NCBI RefSeq assembly: GCF_016651105.1
Contig: NZ_JAEKEL010000001.1
Location: 774,001-838,000, forward strand
Direction of reading: 5' to 3'
Origin: Pseudomonas sp. TH15
GTDB taxonomy: Bacteria; Pseudomonadota; Gammaproteobacteria; Pseudomonadales; Pseudomonadaceae
Length of the DNA stretch: 64,000 nucleotides
Shown: positions 19,249 to 27,556 of the stretch, piece after piece
How positions within the stretch are numbered: position 1 is the stretch's first letter
How the letters are laid out: every line of letters starts with the position of its first letter
Notes under the pieces: generated by a model
What the model was told of the DNA's origin: nothing
The model's input: only the letters and a program-made list of their open reading frames with translations
Databases searched by the model: none
Translations under genes and position numbers: made by a program

Positions 19249-19404
19249 TTTTGTGTCCCTCATCGCGGCGTACCGCTGACGTTTGATGTTCAGACCGAAG
19301 ATGTGCGCAGTTTAAAAAAGATTAGCCAGTGCTTTTCACTATATAAGTGCCTATATTTGGCGACAATTCTCGGCAAAAACCCTTTTCACGGAGGCGCATC
19401 CCCT
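19249..19404. promoter_or_regulatory. Divergent promoter region of dadA and lrp
   Basis: About 155 bp separate the two start codons. It contains an AT-rich centre around 19335-19360 (CACTATATAAGTG, an imperfect palindrome) that could hold promoter elements or an Lrp site. In related bacteria Lrp/DadR activates dadA with L-alanine. Exact sites cannot be fixed by eye. Confidence 0.5.
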
Positions 19405-19893
19405 ATGCGTACCAATACTCAGACCAAACGTGAGCTGGACAAGATCGACCGCAACATCCTGCGGATCCTGCAAGCGGACGGGCGCATCTCCTTCACCGAG
19501 CTGGGGGAAAAGGTCGGTCTGTCGACCACGCCCTGTACCGAGCGGGTTCGCCGACTGGAGCGCGAAGGGATCATCATGGGCTACAACGCCCGGCTTAACC
19601 CGCAGCACCTCAAGGGTAGTCTGCTGGTGTTTGTAGAGATCAGCCTCGACTACAAATCCGGCGATACTTTCGAAGAGTTCCGACGCGCGGTGCTGAAGCT
19701 GCCTCACGTGCTGGAGTGCCATTTGGTGTCAGGGGATTTCGACTACCTGGTGAAAGCGCGGATTTCGGAGATGGCTTCGTATCGCAAATTGCTGGGCGAT
19801 ATCTTGCTCAAACTGCCGCATGTGCGCGAATCCAAGAGCTATATCGTGATGGAAGAGGTGAAAGAGAGTTTGAGTTTGCCGATTCCGGATTGA
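19405..19893 (+). CDS. lrp: Lrp/AsnC family regulator (Lrp/DadR)
   Basis: 162 residues. It has an N-terminal helix-turn-helix (LDKIDRNILRILQADGRIS, then TELGEKVGLSTTPCTERVRRL) and a C-terminal RAM domain that binds amino acids. The ATG at 19405 has GGAGG 10 bases upstream. A far longer open frame runs in from upstream, but that part is antisense to dadA and is not coding. It is divergent from dadA, consistent with alanine-responsive control of the dad genes. Confidence 0.95.
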   Translation: MRTNTQTKRELDKIDRNILRILQADGRISFTELGEKVGLSTTPCTERVRRLEREGIIMGYNARLNPQHLKGSLLVFVEISLDYKSGDTFEEFRRAVLKLPHVLECHLVSGDFDYLVKARISEMASYRKLLGDILLKLPHVRESKSYIVMEEVKESLSLPIPD

Positions 19894-19913
19894 GATCAAG
19901 TCGCCTGAACGGG

Positions 19914-19941
19914 CGCCATCGCGAGCTTGCTCGCGATGGCG
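19914..19941. repeat. Single perfect REP hairpin
   Basis: A perfect 13-bp stem (CGCCATCGCGAGC and complement) with a TT loop lies between the converging ends of lrp and the YkgJ gene. It may serve as a terminator-like structure. Confidence 0.85.
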
Positions 19942-19972
19942 TCGATGCGGTCTGGCTGAATGAACACAACCG

Positions 19973-20326
19973 TTAAACCAACACCTGCCGCGTCGAAGCC
20001 ATGTACTCATGAATCTGCTTCTCCACCCGCGGATGAATCAGCTCCACCGGCCCGCGCCCATTGGGGCATGGCAAGGTCTTGGTGGTGCCGAACAATCGGC
20101 AGATCAGCGGCCGCTCGTCATACACGGTGCAGCCCTGTGGCCCCAGGTGCACGCAGTTCAACTCATCCATCGCCGCATCCTGCTCGGCGCGGGTCTTGCG
20201 CGGCAGACGGGACATTTCTTCCGGCGAAGTGGTCACCGGCCCACAGCAGTCATGGCAGCCAGGCACGCACTCGAACGAGGGGATCTGCTGGCGCAAGGTA
20301 CGAATTTTCTGACTGTTGCAGCTCAT
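19973..20326 (-). CDS. YkgJ family cysteine cluster protein
   Basis: 117 residues from ATG 20326 (a TTG 15 bases earlier is also possible). It has the cysteine pattern of the zinc/iron-chelating YkgJ family: CVPGCHDCC near the N-terminus, then NC, GC and a C in PLICRLFG. The pattern suggests metal or Fe-S binding. The function is unknown. It lies alone between lrp and the oxidoreductase gene. Confidence 0.85.
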   Translation of the reverse strand: MSCNSQKIRTLRQQIPSFECVPGCHDCCGPVTTSPEEMSRLPRKTRAEQDAAMDELNCVHLGPQGCTVYDERPLICRLFGTTKTLPCPNGRGPVELIHPRVEKQIHEYMASTRQVLV

Positions 20327-20473
20327 CGAAGCGGTGACCAAAAGCGGAATAGACCGGGATTCTGACGCAAAAGCCCCGATCCAGACAGCAGCAACCGACC
20401 AGTGTTGCCCGTGCCGGAAGGTCCGGCTTATGCTCCGTCAACTTTTTCAAACACACGCCTCTGGATGACGCAC

Positions 20474-21787
20474 ATGAACGCCCGTGTTCAGCAACCGGCC
20501 CCGAATCACCGCCACGCCGCCTCTTATTACGCCGCCAGCAGCCTGCCGCAGCCCGATCATCCGGGGCTTCAGGGCGAGTTGATGGCGGATGTGTGCGTGG
20601 TCGGCGGCGGGTTCTCCGGGTTGAACACCGCGCTCGAACTGGCTGAACGCGGACTCAGCGTGGTGCTGCTGGAAGCGCACAAAATCGGCTGGGGGGCCAG
20701 TGGGCGTAACGGCGGGCAATTGATTCGTGGCGTCGGCCATGGCCTTGATCAGTTCGCCAACATCATCGGTGCCGACGGCGTGCGTCAGATGAAACTCATG
20801 GGCCTGGAAGCGGTGGAAATCGTCCGACAACGGGTCGAGCGTTTTCAGATCCCCTGCGATCTGACCTGGGGCTACTGCGACCTCGCCAACAAGCCCCGCG
20901 ACCTCGAAGGCTTTGCCGAAGATGCCGAAGAGCTGCGCGGCCTCGGTTATCGCTACGAAACCCGACTGCTGCAAGCCAATGAAATGCATTCGGTGGTCGG
21001 CTCCGACCGTTACGTGGGTGGCTTGATCGACATGGGCTCCGGGCATTTGCATCCGCTTAACCTGGCGCTTGGCGAAGCGGCGGCCGCGCAGCAATTGGGG
21101 GCAAAACTGTTCGAACAGTCGGCGGTCACCCGCATCGATTACGGCACCGAAGTGAAGGTTCACACCGCCCAGGGCTCGGTCCGCGCCAAGACCCTGGTAC
21201 TGGGTTGCAACGCTTACCTCAATGACCTCAACCCCGAACTCAGCGGCAAAGTGCTGCCGGCCGGCAGTTACATCATCGCCACCGAACCGTTGAGCGAAAC
21301 ACAGGCTCACGCGTTGTTGCCGCAGAACATGGCGGTTTGCGACCAGCGCGTGGCACTGGATTACTACCGACTCTCGGCGGATCGACGCTTGCTGTTCGGT
21401 GGGGCCTGCCATTACTCAGGACGCGACCCGAAAGACATCGCCGCGTATATGCGGCCGAAGATGCTGGAGGTGTTCCCGCAACTCGCCGGGGTGAAGATCG
21501 ACTATCAATGGGGTGGCATGATCGGCATCGGCGCCAATCGCCTGCCGCAGATCGGCCGGCTCAAGAACCAGCCGAATGTGTATTACGCCCAGGCCTATTC
21601 CGGTCACGGGGTGAATGCCACGCATTTGGCGGGCCAGTTGCTGGCCGAAGCCATCAGCGGGCAGCACAGTGGTGGGTTTGATCTGTTCGCCCAGGTGCCG
21701 CACATCACCTTCCCCGGCGGCCAGCATTTGCGTTCGCCATTGTTGGCGTTGGGGATGTTGTGGCATCGGCTTAAAGAGTTGGTTTGA
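20474..21787 (+). CDS. pauB: FAD-dependent oxidoreductase, PuuB-like (probable gamma-glutamylpolyamine oxidase)
   Basis: 437 residues of the DAO fold. The FAD site reads VVGGGFSGLNTALELAERG with the downstream GASGRNGGQ typical of PuuB/gamma-glutamylputrescine oxidases. The C-terminal YSGHGVNATHLAGQ is the second FAD contact. Such enzymes oxidise gamma-glutamylputrescine or related amines to aldehydes, releasing ammonia and peroxide. By order it corresponds to PA5309 (one of the PauB paralogues). ATG 20474 is preferred over ATG 20465. The aldehyde product would be a substrate for the dehydrogenase at 31592-33085. The exact substrate is inferred. Confidence 0.85.
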   Translation: MNARVQQPAPNHRHAASYYAASSLPQPDHPGLQGELMADVCVVGGGFSGLNTALELAERGLSVVLLEAHKIGWGASGRNGGQLIRGVGHGLDQFANIIGADGVRQMKLMGLEAVEIVRQRVERFQIPCDLTWGYCDLANKPRDLEGFAEDAEELRGLGYRYETRLLQANEMHSVVGSDRYVGGLIDMGSGHLHPLNLALGEAAAAQQLGAKLFEQSAVTRIDYGTEVKVHTAQGSVRAKTLVLGCNAYLNDLNPELSGKVLPAGSYIIATEPLSETQAHALLPQNMAVCDQRVALDYYRLSADRRLLFGGACHYSGRDPKDIAAYMRPKMLEVFPQLAGVKIDYQWGGMIGIGANRLPQIGRLKNQPNVYYAQAYSGHGVNATHLAGQLLAEAISGQHSGGFDLFAQVPHITFPGGQHLRSPLLALGMLWHRLKELV

Positions 21788-21804
21788 TAGCGCGACTACT
21801 GACG

Positions 21805-21899
21805 CCTTCGCGAGCAAGCCCGCTCCCACATTTGATCTCTGGCGCGCACAAGATGCGTGCCTACCGCTGATCCCCTGTGGGAGCGGGCTTGCTCGCGAA
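21805..21899. repeat. Inverted REP pair, tail-to-tail
   Basis: Two REP cores lie about 45 bases apart, between the oxidoreductase and the DUF1127 gene (converging ends). Their orientation is the reverse of the usual pair: CTTCGCGAGCAAGCC comes first and GGGAGCGGGCTTGCTC second. Confidence 0.85.
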
Positions 21900-21923
21900 T
21901 GGGCCGAAAGAACACCGCCGCTA

Positions 21924-22169
21924 TCAGATCCTCCAGAAGGGTTTAAGCCCCTCCTCCAACGCCTGCTCCCGACTCAACCCGACATCCCTGAGCTGCTCCG
22001 GGGACAGGCTCAGCAACACCCGGCGCGTGTGTAGACGATGCCAGAACAGACCCCAGCGACCAAGGCAGGACGGCGCGTTGCGCAGGCACGCCTCACGGGT
22101 GCCGTTGATTTGCCCTGCCGTCAGTTCCTGACTGTGTAACGTCAGCCGCACATCGCTCAAGCCGTTCAT
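21924..22169 (-). CDS. DUF1127 domain protein
   Basis: 81 residues ending in the arginine-rich DUF1127 helix pair (RRVLLSLSPEQLRDVGLS, then EQALEEGLKPFWR). Small DUF1127 proteins are reported to be linked to phosphate, RNA or stress regulation in alphaproteobacteria; the role here is unknown. It is divergent from the MocR-type regulator gene. The start has AGGAG 8 bases upstream. Confidence 0.88.
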   Translation of the reverse strand: MNGLSDVRLTLHSQELTAGQINGTREACLRNAPSCLGRWGLFWHRLHTRRVLLSLSPEQLRDVGLSREQALEEGLKPFWRI

Positions 22170-22233
22170 TTTGATTGCTCCTGTTTACTTGGGTAGCCAG
22201 AGCTTTCATGATGCGTGGGCGACAAAAAGCATT

Positions 22234-22335
22234 ACAGATTCAAAGCGTCTGTATTAATTCCATACAGATTACTGTTCAGCCCTCTGAATCCTGTATTTTT
22301 GCCCCATCTGTATGGGTTAACCGAATCACCTGTAT
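22234..22335. promoter_or_regulatory. Repeated CTGTAT/ATACAG sites, probable MocR operator
   Basis: Five half-sites occur in about 100 bases upstream of the MocR gene: TCTGTAT 22249-22255 facing ATACAGA 22262-22268 (a palindrome with a 6-base spacer), CTGTAT 22291, TCTGTAT 22307 and CCTGTAT 22329, with a partial ACAGA at 22234. Direct-repeat operators bound by the regulator itself are usual for MocR proteins, so autoregulation and control of the DUF1127 gene are likely. Confidence 0.65.
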
Positions 22336-22347
22336 CGAGGCAGTGCC

Positions 22348-23781
22348 ATGACCCTTTACGTCAATCTCGCCGAATTGCTCGGCACGCGTATCGAACAGGG
22401 CTTCTATCGTCCCGGCGACCGGCTACCCTCAGTGCGGGCGTTGAGTGTCGAACACGGGGTCAGCCTGAGCACGGTGCAGCAGGCCTATCGGGTGCTCGAA
22501 GACGGCGGGTTGGCGACACCGAAACCCAAATCCGGTTATTTCGTGCCGGTCAGCCGCGATCTGCCGGAACTGCCCGCCGTTGGCCGTCCGGCGCAACGCC
22601 CGGTGGATATTTCCCAATGGGATCAGGTGCTGGAATTGATCCGCGCCGTGCCACGCAAAGACGTGGTGCAACTGGGCCGCGGCATGCCAGACATCACCAC
22701 GCCGACCATGAAACCGCTGCTGCGCGGGCTGGCGCAGATCTGTCGACGCCAGGATATGCCCGGCCTGTATTACGACAACATCCACGGCAACCTCGAACTG
22801 CGCGAACAGATCGCCCGGCTGATGCTCGATTCCGGCTGCCAATTGAGCGCCGCCGACTTGGTGGTGACCACCGGTTGCCACGAAGCCCTGTCCACCAGCA
22901 TTCGCTCCATCTGTTCGCCCGGCGACATCGTCGCGGTGGATTCGCCAAGCTTTCACGGCGCCATGCAAACCCTCAAGGGCCTGGGCATGAAAGCCCTGGA
23001 AATCCCCACCGACCCGATCACCGGCATCAGCCTCGAGGCGCTGGAACTGGCCCTGGAACAATGGCCGATCAAGGCCATACAGTTGACCCCCAACTGCAAC
23101 AACCCCTTAGGCTACATCATGCCGGAGGCGCGTAAACGCGCGTTGTTGAACCTGGCACAGCGGTTCGATGTGGCGATCATCGAAGACGATGTGTATGGCG
23201 AACTGGCCTACACCTACCCGCGCCCACGCACGATCAAATCTTTCGACGAGGACGGCCGCGTCCTGCTTTGCAGCTCCTTTTCCAAGACACTGGCGCCGGG
23301 ATTGCGCATCGGCTGGGTGGCACCCGGCCGTTATCTTGAGCGGTTGCTGCATATGAAATACATCAGCACCGGCTCCACCGCGCCGCAAGCCCAAATCGCC
23401 ATCGCCGACTTCCTCAAGGGCGGGCATTTCGAGCCGCATCTACGGCGGATGCGCACCCAGTACCAACGCAATCGCGATGTGATGATCGATTGGGTCACGC
23501 GCTACTTCCCCGCCGGCACCCGGGCCAGTCGACCCCAGGGCAGTTTCATGCTGTGGGTCGAGCTGCCGGAAGGCTTCGACACGTTGAAACTGAATCGTGC
23601 GCTGCACGATCAAGGCGTACAGATTGCCGTCGGCAGCATCTTTTCGGCCTCGGGCAAGTACCGAAATTGCCTGCGGATGAACTACGCCGCCAAGCCGACA
23701 CCGCAGGTCGAAGACGCGGTGCGCAAGGTCGGCGCCGCGGCAATCAAACTGCTCGCCGAAAGCGAGATCAATCCAGCCTGA
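22348..23781 (+). CDS. MocR family regulator (GntR helix-turn-helix fused to class I aminotransferase)
   Basis: 477 residues: a GntR-type winged helix (about 1-70; GDRLPSVRALSVEHGVS, then TVQQAYRVLEDGGL) and an aminotransferase class I/II fold (about 110-470). The PLP lysine should be in LLCSSFSKTLAPGLRIGW. MocR regulators use PLP or amino-acid adducts as effectors and usually control a neighbouring gene. The DUF1127 gene is directly divergent. The 3' end overlaps the converging fimbrial gene by 14 bases. Confidence 0.92.
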   Translation: MTLYVNLAELLGTRIEQGFYRPGDRLPSVRALSVEHGVSLSTVQQAYRVLEDGGLATPKPKSGYFVPVSRDLPELPAVGRPAQRPVDISQWDQVLELIRAVPRKDVVQLGRGMPDITTPTMKPLLRGLAQICRRQDMPGLYYDNIHGNLELREQIARLMLDSGCQLSAADLVVTTGCHEALSTSIRSICSPGDIVAVDSPSFHGAMQTLKGLGMKALEIPTDPITGISLEALELALEQWPIKAIQLTPNCNNPLGYIMPEARKRALLNLAQRFDVAIIEDDVYGELAYTYPRPRTIKSFDEDGRVLLCSSFSKTLAPGLRIGWVAPGRYLERLLHMKYISTGSTAPQAQIAIADFLKGGHFEPHLRRMRTQYQRNRDVMIDWVTRYFPAGTRASRPQGSFMLWVELPEGFDTLKLNRALHDQGVQIAVGSIFSASGKYRNCLRMNYAAKPTPQVEDAVRKVGAAAIKLLAESEINPA

Positions 23782-24268
23782 ACACGCCTTCGCCGTCCAG
23801 TCGGGTCAGGTCCGCGACCCGACTGGCCGCGTTGCTGATTTGCCCTTCAACCTCGAACTCGACATCCAGCCGCCTGCCGCTCGCCAACAGTGGCAGAAGG
23901 CGCTCGCCGGGACGTAGCACGTCGTGCTCCCCTGCCCTTTGCGTGACCGCACCGTCGACCCGCACCGACATCACCTTGAGCCGCAGCGTGCCGATGCCGA
24001 AGCGATAACGCTCGGCATCAGCGCCCGGCGCCGCAAAACGCAGCGCCAGCGGCAACGTCTGATCGCAGACGACCTGCACCTGCACCCGGCGACTGCCAAA
24101 ACTCAGCTCTCCGGCCGTCATACCTTGCTGCAACAACACGCCCCGATCAGTCACGCCAAAATCAAACGCTGGCGGGCTGACGCGCACCTCGCAATCTTCG
24201 CCCTGGGCAAACGCCGTCGCGCAGCACAGCCACATCATCGCCACGAACGGCGCTTTGAAAAAGGTCAT
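23768..24268 (-). CDS. Fimbrial subunit-like protein, last gene of the chaperone-usher operon
   Basis: 166 residues with a signal peptide (to about residue 22, TAFAQG) and a cysteine pair (C27 and a later C in VQVVCDQ) typical of pilin-like subunits. It resembles a DUF1120-type minor or tip subunit. It is 13 bases downstream of the usher. Subunits of this kind are exported by Sec, held by the chaperone and assembled by the usher through donor-strand exchange. The exact family is uncertain. Confidence 0.72.
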   Translation of the reverse strand: MTFFKAPFVAMMWLCCATAFAQGEDCEVRVSPPAFDFGVTDRGVLLQQGMTAGELSFGSRRVQVQVVCDQTLPLALRFAAPGADAERYRFGIGTLRLKVMSVRVDGAVTQRAGEHDVLRPGERLLPLLASGRRLDVEFEVEGQISNAASRVADLTRLDGEGVFRLD

Positions 24269-24281
24269 GGGTTTGCCTCAA

Positions 24282-26675
24282 TCATGCGTCGCTGCAACGT
24301 GCCGGCGCAGATTCATAGAGTTCATCGGGATCGGCCTCTTCAGCCAGTTCGAACCTCAGATGACAGCGCGAGCCGTCGCCCTTTTGCACGTGCAACGCGA
24401 TGCCTGCCTGAATGTCGGAGAGAAAAATCCGCCCGTCATCAAGCACGCTGGTGACATACCGACCCTGCTCATCAAACACGCCGAAGCCCTTGCCGATCAC
24501 CTGATCGTCAGCCGTGCGCGCATGCAGCAACACGCGGCGGGAAGTGACCATCTGAAACGCCAGGCGCTGCACCGAGCCGCGCGCCGCTTCGATCTCGCGG
24601 TAGCCGTTGAGCACATCGACATTGCGCGCCAGGCTCGTGGTGTCGATCTCCACCCGCGTTTTGCGATAGGCCGGCACACTGGCCACCACCGCGCGGCCAG
24701 CCGCGTCCGTCCATACCGGGCCGTGAGGTGTGCGCAGCTTGACCCCGGCGGCATCCCCGGCCTTGAGCAGGGCAAAGGTTTCGCGCACGGTGTATGGCGA
24801 CAACGTCACGCCTTCGCTGTGCAGCGCCACGCCGCCCCTTGCCCCGAAGTCATAACCCCTCGCCCCGGAGCCGCGCTGCGAATAACCCAGATCGACCTGG
24901 GTGTAACGCGGCAGCAGGTTGAGTCGAGCACTGACATCCGCATCACCGTTTTCCGGGCGCTCGACAGTGGCGCTGTAGGCCACGGCATCGTTGAGCTGTT
25001 GATTCAGGCGCAAGCCGCTGCGGGTGCCGCTGAGGTCGTCCTTTCTGACAAAACTGCGCAGCGCACCGTTGCGCCCGATCGGCACGCTGACTGTCAGATA
25101 GGTAGCAAATCCGCGGCTGTCTCGCGCGGTGCCGCCCATGTCGCGCTCCAGACTCAGCGACACGCTGGTGCGCTGGAACATCCGCGACCACGAAGCGCTG
25201 AGGCGTGAGGTGGTGTCGTTTTCAAAATCGGTGTAGCGGGAAAAACCACCGGAGAAAGAGCCCAACGACACACTGGCGCCGCTAAGTCCTAGTGTCATCT
25301 GATTACGAATGCGCTGATCCGGTTGATCGGTGTCACGATTCCAGGTGGTATCGGACAACGTGCGAAAGCCTTGTACCTGCTGGGTGACCGACAGATTCGC
25401 CGAGACGCGCTCGGTCAGCGCCGTGCTCAGGCTGAGCTGAAACTGCGCACCCAACTGATCTTCGCGACGGGCGCGGGATACCACCTGACGCAAGCCCATC
25501 GCCGTGCGCGGCGACAACGGAATCTGTAGCGCCATGCCTGCCGATTGATAGTCGCTGCCGAGCATCGCTCCCGCCGTCAGTTGCTTGCCCGCGGCCAAAC
25601 GCCAATCCTTGCTGGCGGCGACGAAATCAGGCGCGTCGCGATCATCGCGGGCATAGCGGCGAACGCGTCCGGCGCTTACTGCGAAGCCTGGCTGTCGCCC
25701 CGGTGACAAACCGCCGAGACTGTTTCCGGGAACAATGAAACTGCGCTGCTGGCCATCCTCTTCATGCACGATGACTTCCAGGTCCAGGGTCTGGCTGAGC
25801 AACGGCAAACCCACCAGCGAAAACGGCCCGGGTGGCACCAGCGTGGTGTAGATCAGCGCACCGTTCTGCCGAACTTCGACCCGCGCCGCGGAGTAGGCGA
25901 TGCCTTCGACGTGAGCGCCTTGACTGTCGGCATCCAGCTCCCCCAGGGCGGCCTCCGGTTGCAGTTGCACGCCGGTAAACGCCTCGCCGGCAAACAACGG
26001 CGAGGCCATGTTGAGCTGGCCCAGTTGCACGTTGGTTTGCAGCGGCTCGAAGGTGCGCGAAGCGTAGGCGTACAGATGCTCGGTCTGACTGCTGCCCTCG
26101 AAGGCCGCATAAGACTGACGGCTGCGCAGCGCCCAGTCGTTGATGTTCAGCCCCAACTCGGTGTTGAGGCTGCGGTAGTGCGTGGTCTGGCCGACGTACT
26201 CGTTGCCCAGCACCAGCGCGTCGTAGTTCAACAGTGCAGCGCTGCCGCCGTGAGCGTAACTGCGACGGGCCGCCACCGATGATGCGACGAGCGCGGTGGG
26301 CAGCAGCAAGTCGACCTGTTCCTTGGCCGGATCGAGCCGCGCGATCACGCCGTCGAAGCTGTCGACAAAGCGCCTGCATTCCAGGCTCGGCAGCGCCTCG
26401 ACACGCATGTTTGCCTGTTCGAGCAACGCCTCGGTGGTGCACAACTCGCCTTGCCTGTCGAACGTCGCCAACACCCGTCCCTTCGGCACGCCGTTAACGC
26501 TGAGCAGCACCGAATACGCGCCCTCCTGAAAGCGCGGTGCGTCCTGAAAATACTCCGCCAGTTGCAGATCCAGCCCACGGGCGCGCAGGACGTTAGGGTC
26601 GAAGGTGACCGAGTCGGCAAAGCTATTGGTCGATGCCAACAGGCTGAGCAGCGCACATCTGCGGGTGCGCTTCAT
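24282..26675 (-). CDS. Fimbrial outer membrane usher protein
   Basis: 797 residues with a signal peptide (to about residue 20). It shows the usher layout: an N-terminal chaperone-binding domain, a 24-strand beta barrel with a plug region (PPGPFSLVGLPLLSQTLDLEV) and C-terminal domains ending with a cysteine pair (SRCHLRF and ARCSDA). The usher is the outer-membrane pore and assembly platform for the pilus. Its ATG overlaps the stop of the chaperone gene in ATGA, so the two are translationally coupled. Confidence 0.92.
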   Translation of the reverse strand: MKRTRRCALLSLLASTNSFADSVTFDPNVLRARGLDLQLAEYFQDAPRFQEGAYSVLLSVNGVPKGRVLATFDRQGELCTTEALLEQANMRVEALPSLECRRFVDSFDGVIARLDPAKEQVDLLLPTALVASSVAARRSYAHGGSAALLNYDALVLGNEYVGQTTHYRSLNTELGLNINDWALRSRQSYAAFEGSSQTEHLYAYASRTFEPLQTNVQLGQLNMASPLFAGEAFTGVQLQPEAALGELDADSQGAHVEGIAYSAARVEVRQNGALIYTTLVPPGPFSLVGLPLLSQTLDLEVIVHEEDGQQRSFIVPGNSLGGLSPGRQPGFAVSAGRVRRYARDDRDAPDFVAASKDWRLAAGKQLTAGAMLGSDYQSAGMALQIPLSPRTAMGLRQVVSRARREDQLGAQFQLSLSTALTERVSANLSVTQQVQGFRTLSDTTWNRDTDQPDQRIRNQMTLGLSGASVSLGSFSGGFSRYTDFENDTTSRLSASWSRMFQRTSVSLSLERDMGGTARDSRGFATYLTVSVPIGRNGALRSFVRKDDLSGTRSGLRLNQQLNDAVAYSATVERPENGDADVSARLNLLPRYTQVDLGYSQRGSGARGYDFGARGGVALHSEGVTLSPYTVRETFALLKAGDAAGVKLRTPHGPVWTDAAGRAVVASVPAYRKTRVEIDTTSLARNVDVLNGYREIEAARGSVQRLAFQMVTSRRVLLHARTADDQVIGKGFGVFDEQGRYVTSVLDDGRIFLSDIQAGIALHVQKGDGSRCHLRFELAEEADPDELYESAPARCSDA

Positions 26676-27388
26676 TCACCGGCCACCAGCGGCGCATCGA
26701 AACTGCCGGCGGCATAACCGTACATCGTCGCCGGGTACAGACGCACTTGAGCCACCGTTACCGGCAGTGGTGAGGCGGGCGTCAGACGCAAGCGTTCGCC
26801 GGGCAGGATGTAGCTGCGACCCAGATCCACCGGGGCATCGCCAGGCAGCAGATTGACGGTATTGGCCAGCCGCACCACGTAGGGGCTGGGATTGCTGACC
26901 TGGAGTTGAGCGCCCTGCACCGACCACTTCAGCAGCGTCCATGGCTGACGTTCGATGGGCAGGTTTTTCGGGCGCAGAATCGCTGGAATGTTCTGTCTCA
27001 CGGTCAGGCTGACCCGCGCGTTGCTGCCTTTTTCCAGCGGCCGAATGCCCTCGAAAATCACCCGTTTGAGGCGCTCGGTTCGCAGCGGCTCAGCGCTGCG
27101 CAGAATGAACCGCACCAGTTGCGTGCCACCGCTTTCCACCCGCGCCACCGGTGGGGTCAGCAGCAATAGCAACTCGGTGTCCTCGGGGACATTTTCAATG
27201 CTGGTGTGCAGCAGCGCCGGGTGCGATTCGGTGTTGGTGATATTGATGCTGGCTTCGCCGGCTGATTCTTCGAGGATCAGGATCGGCGTTTGCGGCACCA
27301 TGCCGGCGGCGTCGGCCACGGACGTTGCACTCGATAGAAGGAGTAATGCCAACAGGCCGGTGGTTGAAAAACGTTGAATCTGAGGCAT
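26672..27388 (-). CDS. Periplasmic fimbrial chaperone (PapD-like)
   Basis: 238 residues from ATG 27388, chosen because AGGGA precedes it and a signal peptide (to about residue 27, VADAAG) follows at once. The immunoglobulin-like chaperone features are present: an early strand with ITNTESHPALLHTSI, the conserved RFILRS stretch and the LKRVIFEGIRP segment, then QNIPAILRP. PapD-type chaperones bind subunits in the periplasm and pass them to the usher. It lies between the major subunit and the usher. Confidence 0.9.
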   Translation of the reverse strand: MPQIQRFSTTGLLALLLLSSATSVADAAGMVPQTPILILEESAGEASINITNTESHPALLHTSIENVPEDTELLLLLTPPVARVESGGTQLVRFILRSAEPLRTERLKRVIFEGIRPLEKGSNARVSLTVRQNIPAILRPKNLPIERQPWTLLKWSVQGAQLQVSNPSPYVVRLANTVNLLPGDAPVDLGRSYILPGERLRLTPASPLPVTVAQVRLYPATMYGYAAGSFDAPLVAGE

Positions 27389-27483
27389 GACGATTCCCTG
27401 GCGCCTCGTCGCGGCAATGCCGACGAAAAGGCCCATCCTTGAAACACAATCGTAAAAGGCGTGCGCCCATGGCGCCGATAACG

Positions 27484-27550
27484 ACGCACCGCAAGAACTG
27501 CGGTGCGTGTTTGCTCAGGTGTGTGAGCGCTGACAGCGCTCACACACCTG
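27484..27550 (-). promoter_or_regulatory. Two strong hairpins between the major pilin gene and the chaperone gene
   Basis: In transcription order, the first is a near-perfect palindrome with a 15-bp stem (27516-27530 with 27536-27550) directly behind the pilin stop. The second has a 10-bp stem ACGCACCGCA/TGCGGTGCGT (27484-27508). Neither has a long U-run, so partial termination or 3'-end protection of the pilin message is more likely than full termination. Confidence 0.7.
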
Positions 27551-27556
27551 CTTGCC

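Noticed and set aside
17938..19404. A 651-codon plus-strand frame that ends with Lrp
   Set aside because: The first part is antisense to dadA and ridA and has no ribosome binding site or family match. Only the part from ATG 19405 is Lrp.
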